Source: JASEJA01 sp038872535
GTDB taxonomy: Archaea > Thermoproteota > Bathyarchaeia > Bathyarchaeales > Bathycorpusculaceae
DNA: 64,000 nt
Direction of reading: 5' to 3'
Assembly: GCA_038872535.1 (NCBI GenBank)
Contig: JAVZJY010000004.1
Coordinates: 27,987-91,986, forward strand
Program-made: the position numbers and the translations under genes
Notes under the pieces: model-generated
The model's database searches: none
Seen by the model: only the letters and a program-made list of their open reading frames with translations
What the model was told of the DNA's origin: nothing
In this document: positions 60,721-64,000 of the stretch, one piece after another
How positions within the stretch are numbered: position 1 is the first letter of the stretch
Layout of the letters: the number at the start of each line of letters is the position of its first letter

Positions 60721-61839
60721 ATGTATAAAATGAACGTTCAAGAACTCATCCAGAAACATAAGCTTCTTGAATGTATTCAATGTGGAATGTGCACTGGCTC
60801 TTGTCCAGTTTCAAAAAAGGCTAATTTGAATATTAGGCGGTATATGCGGGAAGTTTCAGCATTGGGCAAGTTGACGATACATGCACAGAATGAGTTGTGG
60901 AGTTGCACAACATGCTCCACCTGTGGCGTACGATGCCCAAAAGACCTTAACCCATACGAATTTTTAATTGATATTCGCAGCATAGCTGTTGAAGAAGGGC
61001 AAATTGCCCCAACAATTCGCGATGCCCTTGAAAGCATATTCAAAAATGGAAACCCGTGGGCTAGAATTCGCAGCAAACGTTCTGAGTGGCTTCAAGGCTT
61101 AAACGTTAAACATGTTTCTCAAGGCGCAGAAATCTTGTACTATGTTGGTTGCACTTCAGCCTACGACCCTCGCGTTCAAAATGTAGCCAAAAGCCTTGTT
61201 ACGTGTTTCCAGAAGGCGGGTTTAAATTTTGGCATTTTAGGCGATGAGGAAAACTGCTGTGGAAGCGAAGTTTACGGCATGGGCGAAAAGGGTTTATTCG
61301 AATTTCTGGTTGAAGAGAACATGAAAATCTTCAACAAATACAACATAAAACAGACTGTGACAAATTGTCCACACGGTTTTCACGCATTCAAAAACCGATA
61401 CAACCAAAACAGTTTTGAAGTTCAACATCACTCGCAACTGCTTGCAAAACTAATTGACGATAAAAAATTAACCTTCTCAAAAGAGGTAAACAAGAAAGTC
61501 ATTTATCATGACCCATGCTTCCTTGGAAAACAAAACAACATATACGAAGAACCCAGAAAAGTCATTGAAAGCATACCCGGCGTAACACTGTTGGAATTTG
61601 ACCGTTCAAGAACACGAAGCTTATGCTGTGAAGGTGGTGGCGGAAGAATGTGGGTTGACATTCCAGGACCACGCTTAGCAGAAATTCGCGTTAAGGAGGC
61701 TGTTGCGGCTGGTGCAGAAATTTTAGCTGTGGCGTGTCCATTCTGTTTGTTAACTATTGAAGATGCTGTTAAGACAACTGGAAATGAAGGCAAAATCCAA
61801 GTAATGGATATAGCAGAATTGTTAACCCTTGCTTTATAA
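60721..61839 (+). CDS. hdrD: HdrD-like (fused HdrC-HdrB) iron-sulfur oxidoreductase
   Basis: A 372-aa protein joining the HdrC and HdrB functions. N-terminal clusters: CIQCGMCTGSCP and CTTCSTCGVRCP. Two CCG domains follow: VGCTSAYD with NCCGSE and NCPHGF, then HDPCFLGKQNN, LCCEGGGGRMW and ACPFC. The C-terminal CCG repeat resembles that of TfrB. The start could be ATG 60721 or 60730. It is divergent from the third HdrA; the 5' ends are about 90 bp apart, so the two likely form one complex. Substrate: a disulfide/dithiol, unknown. Confidence 0.92.
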   Translation: MYKMNVQELIQKHKLLECIQCGMCTGSCPVSKKANLNIRRYMREVSALGKLTIHAQNELWSCTTCSTCGVRCPKDLNPYEFLIDIRSIAVEEGQIAPTIRDALESIFKNGNPWARIRSKRSEWLQGLNVKHVSQGAEILYYVGCTSAYDPRVQNVAKSLVTCFQKAGLNFGILGDEENCCGSEVYGMGEKGLFEFLVEENMKIFNKYNIKQTVTNCPHGFHAFKNRYNQNSFEVQHHSQLLAKLIDDKKLTFSKEVNKKVIYHDPCFLGKQNNIYEEPRKVIESIPGVTLLEFDRSRTRSLCCEGGGGRMWVDIPGPRLAEIRVKEAVAAGAEILAVACPFCLLTIEDAVKTTGNEGKIQVMDIAELLTLAL

Positions 61840-61903
61840 TTCATAATGTTTTTAGGCTATTTTCTCTTATTTTAAATAATTAGACGTTTATTTGGTGATT
61901 TTA

Positions 61904-62068
61904 TTGAGAAAAAGGAAAAAGAAGGAAGCGGAAGAAAATTATTATTGCTCAGTTTGCGGTCGAGAGATTAGTCGAGAAGAGTATGAAGCCTATGATGGAA
62001 TGTGCTGGGAATGCTGGGATGACCAGATGACTGAAGAATCGTTAATGATGTTTGGAGACGTTATGTAA
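61904..62068 (+). CDS. tiny zinc-ribbon protein, 54 aa
   Basis: A TTG-started frame with GGTGATTT 3-9 bp upstream. The basic N-terminus (RKRKKKEAEE) precedes CSVCG (17-21 or so) and CWECW, giving a four-Cys zinc site, and the acidic tail follows. It stops one base before the next tiny gene starts. It looks like a two-gene unit of small zinc-ribbon proteins; function unknown. Confidence 0.7.
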   Translation: MRKRKKKEAEENYYCSVCGREISREEYEAYDGMCWECWDDQMTEESLMMFGDVM

Positions 62069-62069
62069 A

Positions 62070-62195
62070 ATGAATGAGAAAGAGGAAGTTTATGAGTGCA
62101 TATTGTGCGGCAGAAAAATTACTTTTGATGGCTTATGCCAAGAATGTTATGAAATAGAAATAGCAGACTTGGATTACGAAGACGAGGATTATTAG
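62070..62195 (+). CDS. tiny zinc-ribbon protein, 41 aa
   Basis: MNEKEEVYECILCGRKI... contains CILCG and CQECY, a compact four-Cys zinc knuckle, and ends DYEDEDY. It begins two bases after the preceding stop, so translation is coupled. Together the pair have the same Cys spacing, suggesting an ancient duplication. Function unknown. Confidence 0.7.
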   Translation: MNEKEEVYECILCGRKITFDGLCQECYEIEIADLDYEDEDY

Positions 62196-62246
62196 GCATA
62201 ATCCATTTAAACGCATTTCAAACTATTTGTTTAAAGGTTGCTTGCC

Positions 62247-63182
62247 ATGGAAAGTTGGGACCTCGTAATCATCGGCGGAGGCGCTGCAGGCTTAGCCGCT
62301 GGAATTTACGGCGCAAGAAGCGGATTGAAAACGCTTGTTTTAGACGAGAAAATGGCTGGTGGAACAATGGCTGACGCACCCCTAATTGAAAATTATCCGA
62401 GTTTCCAAAGCATAAATGGAATGGAACTAGCCCAAAAAATGGTGGCTCACTGCAGAAAAGCCGGCGCCACAATCCATGAATTCGAAAAAGTTCTCGAAAT
62501 GAACCTTAAGGGCGACAAAAAAATCATAAAAACAAACAAAACCACATATGAAGCAAAAACTGTTATTATCGCTTCTGGTTCGCATTACCGTGAAATCGGC
62601 GTTCCCGGAGAGAAGGAATTTCGCGGTAGAGGCGTTAGTTACTGTGGCATTTGTGATGGACCATTGTTTAAGGGGAAAAATGTGCTTGTTGTTGGCGGCG
62701 GAAACTCTGCTGTCATAACAGCCTTATACTTGGCAGACTTAGCCTCAGAAGTTAAAATTGCCCATCGCAGAGAAGAATTTAGGGCAGAGGAGACACTTGT
62801 AAAGGCACTAAAAGCTAAGGATAACATTGAAATTTTATGGAACACTGAAATTAATGAGATTAAAGGCGAAAGACTGGTTAACAAAGTCATACTTTTTAAT
62901 AATAAGACCGAGGAAACTAAGGAATTGCCTGTTGACGGCGTTTTTGTTCAGGTTGGAGAAGACCCAAACAGTCAACTAGCAAAAGAGGCTGGCGTTGCCG
63001 TTGATAATGAAGGTTACATTTTGGTTGACATTCGCCAAAGAACAAACATTCCGGGGGTTTATGCTGCTGGAGATGTCACAAACCATCCCGTTAAGCAAGT
63101 TGGAACCGCTGTGGGACAAGGCATAACCGCTGCTTTAGAGGCTTATGGCTACATTCGAAGACCTTACTATTATAAACCATAG
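62247..63182 (+). CDS. trxB: thioredoxin reductase-like FAD/NAD(P)H oxidoreductase
   Basis: A 311-aa flavoprotein: FAD motif DLVIIGGGAAGLAAG, redox pair CGICD, NAD(P) motif LVVGGGNSAVITALYL, and the terminal AGDVTNHPVKQVGTAVGQG. This is the low-Mr thioredoxin reductase layout. It would supply reducing power to the PDO, glutaredoxin or other redoxins in the window. Start ATG 62247 follows AAGGT by about 9 bp; TTG at 62238 adds three residues. It lies downstream of the two zinc-ribbon genes. Confidence 0.92.
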   Translation: MESWDLVIIGGGAAGLAAGIYGARSGLKTLVLDEKMAGGTMADAPLIENYPSFQSINGMELAQKMVAHCRKAGATIHEFEKVLEMNLKGDKKIIKTNKTTYEAKTVIIASGSHYREIGVPGEKEFRGRGVSYCGICDGPLFKGKNVLVVGGGNSAVITALYLADLASEVKIAHRREEFRAEETLVKALKAKDNIEILWNTEINEIKGERLVNKVILFNNKTEETKELPVDGVFVQVGEDPNSQLAKEAGVAVDNEGYILVDIRQRTNIPGVYAAGDVTNHPVKQVGTAVGQGITAALEAYGYIRRPYYYKP

Positions 63183-63291
63183 GCATTATTCCAAAATCAT
63201 TATATTTCTGGAACGCCATTTTCATGAATTCTAGCCTTAACACAAATTTGAAGCAAAACTGTTTAACCGAATAGGCTTTGGAGAGATTCAG

Positions 63292-64000
63292 ATGAGTGAA
63301 CCATGCGCCGCTGCGATAACTATTAACCAAGATTATTGTAGCAGATGTTCAATATGCCATTCCATATGCCCTTACGAGGCTATAAAACGCGATGCTGAAA
63401 CTGGAAAAGTGGAAATAGACCTTCAAAAATGCCAAGTTTGCGGAATATGTTATAGCGCATGTCCGTCATTGGCAATAGAAATTGTTTATTATGATTATGA
63501 AAGTTTGCTTAATTATGTTAATTGTATGCGGGAGAAGGAAAAAGGCGATACGCTTGTTCTCATGTGTAGAGGAAACTCGCCTGCAACATGCGAGATTGAG
63601 GATATTCTGGAAAGTCAAGGTTTAAACATGAAAAATTACATTCCATTGCGCATACCTTGCTCTGGAAGAGTGCCCACAGAATTCATTTTCAAAGCCTTAA
63701 ATTCTGGCATAAAAAACATCATTTCCATCCAATGTGAAGACGAGTTTTGCCGCTTCAAAAGGGGAACAAAAATTAACACGAGAAGGCTTATGCTTGGCAA
63801 GGCTGTTCTGGAGCAGTTAGGCTTCAGCAAAGAGGCTTTGAAGGTTATTAAGTATTCGCATAAAGCCATTTATGACACGGAAAAATGTGTTGGTTGCGAC
63901 AAATGCGTTTTCATATGCCCTTACGGCGCCATAGAAGCCGAAGAATTTGCAACACCACGAATAATTCAAGAAGCATGCATGGGTTGCGGAGCATGTGCAC
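63292..64000 (+). CDS. ferredoxin-MvhD-ferredoxin fusion protein (3' end beyond the right edge)
   Basis: The frame stays open to the right edge (236 residues visible). It begins with two [4Fe-4S] motifs (CSRCSICHSICP, CQVCGICYSACP), continues with an MvhD-like domain (VLMCRGNSPATC, RIPCSGRV, IQCEDEFCRF) with its cysteines present, and then starts another ferredoxin module (CVGCDKCVFICP, CMGCGAC). GGAGAG is 7 bp from the ATG. It may be an electron-transfer hub for a HdrA or other bifurcating complex encoded further right. The visible domain order is unusual, and the rest of the protein is outside the window. Confidence 0.85.
   Translation, partial: MSEPCAAAITINQDYCSRCSICHSICPYEAIKRDAETGKVEIDLQKCQVCGICYSACPSLAIEIVYYDYESLLNYVNCMREKEKGDTLVLMCRGNSPATCEIEDILESQGLNMKNYIPLRIPCSGRVPTEFIFKALNSGIKNIISIQCEDEFCRFKRGTKINTRRLMLGKAVLEQLGFSKEALKVIKYSHKAIYDTEKCVGCDKCVFICPYGAIEAEEFATPRIIQEACMGCGACA

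Noticed and set aside
58260..61839. HdrA3/HdrD as QmoABC sulfate-reduction genes
   Set aside because: No apr, sat, dsr or membrane QmoC-like gene is visible, and the HdrD part is a soluble HdrC-HdrB fusion.
1..64000. tRNA, rRNA, CRISPR array or insertion sequence
   Set aside because: No cloverleaf, rRNA-like tract, regularly spaced repeats or transposase gene was recognised by eye.

Overview
The window looks like a 64 kb piece of a draft archaeal genome from a strictly anaerobic, H2- and thiol-metabolising lineage. The evidence is archaeal-style TATA boxes, frequent GTG/TTG starts behind GGTGA-type ribosome sites, a zinc-containing 7Fe ferredoxin, an archaeal MinD-type partner of HypA, a PhoU/AbrB fusion, TfrAB, and duplicated Mvh hydrogenase/heterodisulfide reductase sets. 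A Bathyarchaeia-like (TACK) origin is my best guess, but it is an inference and no marker gene is present. No rRNA, tRNA, CRISPR array, IS element or methyl-CoM reductase gene was seen. Four runs of 95-98 N mark scaffold joins: two are flanked by identical 129/132-bp copies (unmerged contig overlaps), one hides essentially nothing, and one hides about 0.4 kb.

Region by region. 1-2.7 kb (minus): Lrp regulator, protein disulfide oxidoreductase, DUF166 protein, HypA and an ATPase-type HypB (cut by the left edge). 2.7-8.4 kb: oxidative-stress and redox genes (peroxiredoxin, OsmC, B12-dependent ribonucleotide reductase, rubredoxin, superoxide dismutase, Zn-ferredoxin, glutaredoxin, ferredoxin-thioredoxin reductase fused to a rubredoxin domain). 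8.4-17.6 kb: metal and stress functions (CDF exporter, HtrA protease, a Cys-rich HTH regulator, a CopB-type Cu-ATPase with YHS tail, ferritin-like protein, flavodoxin, YoaP-like acetyltransferase, isochorismatase). Three near-identical 14-bp palindromes sit in promoters here. 18.7-25.8 kb: methylmalonyl-CoA mutase, biotin carrier, 5S-type and 12S-type carboxyltransferases, biotin ligase and epimerase. 26-29.4 kb: thiol:fumarate reductase TfrAB. 29.4-31.8 kb: aldehyde:ferredoxin oxidoreductase and its ferredoxin.

35-45.9 kb is a nine-gene operon: NfnB/GltD-like flavoprotein, MvhD with a winged helix, a tandem double HdrA, MvhD, HdrC, HdrB, MvhG, MvhA and the hydrogenase protease. 46 kb holds an unusual ribbon-helix-helix/GcvH fusion that has lost the lipoylation lysine. 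49-55.2 kb is a second Mvh-Hdr operon whose HdrA is fused to MvhD. 55.3-61.8 kb carries a fused ADP-forming acyl-CoA synthetase/GNAT protein, a third HdrA with a cysteine-free MvhD-like tail, and a divergent HdrD-like protein. The right edge has tiny zinc-ribbon proteins, thioredoxin reductase, and a ferredoxin-MvhD-ferredoxin protein cut by the edge.

Taken together, the genes suggest an archaeon that can run a Wood-Werkman-type succinate/propionate pathway (mutase, epimerase, transcarboxylase-like subunits without a local biotin carboxylase). Its fumarate step would use thiols regenerated by flavin-based electron-bifurcating Mvh-Hdr complexes, with ATP possibly made by an ADP-forming acyl-CoA synthetase. 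The direction of the pathway and the identity of the thiol are not decidable from this sequence.
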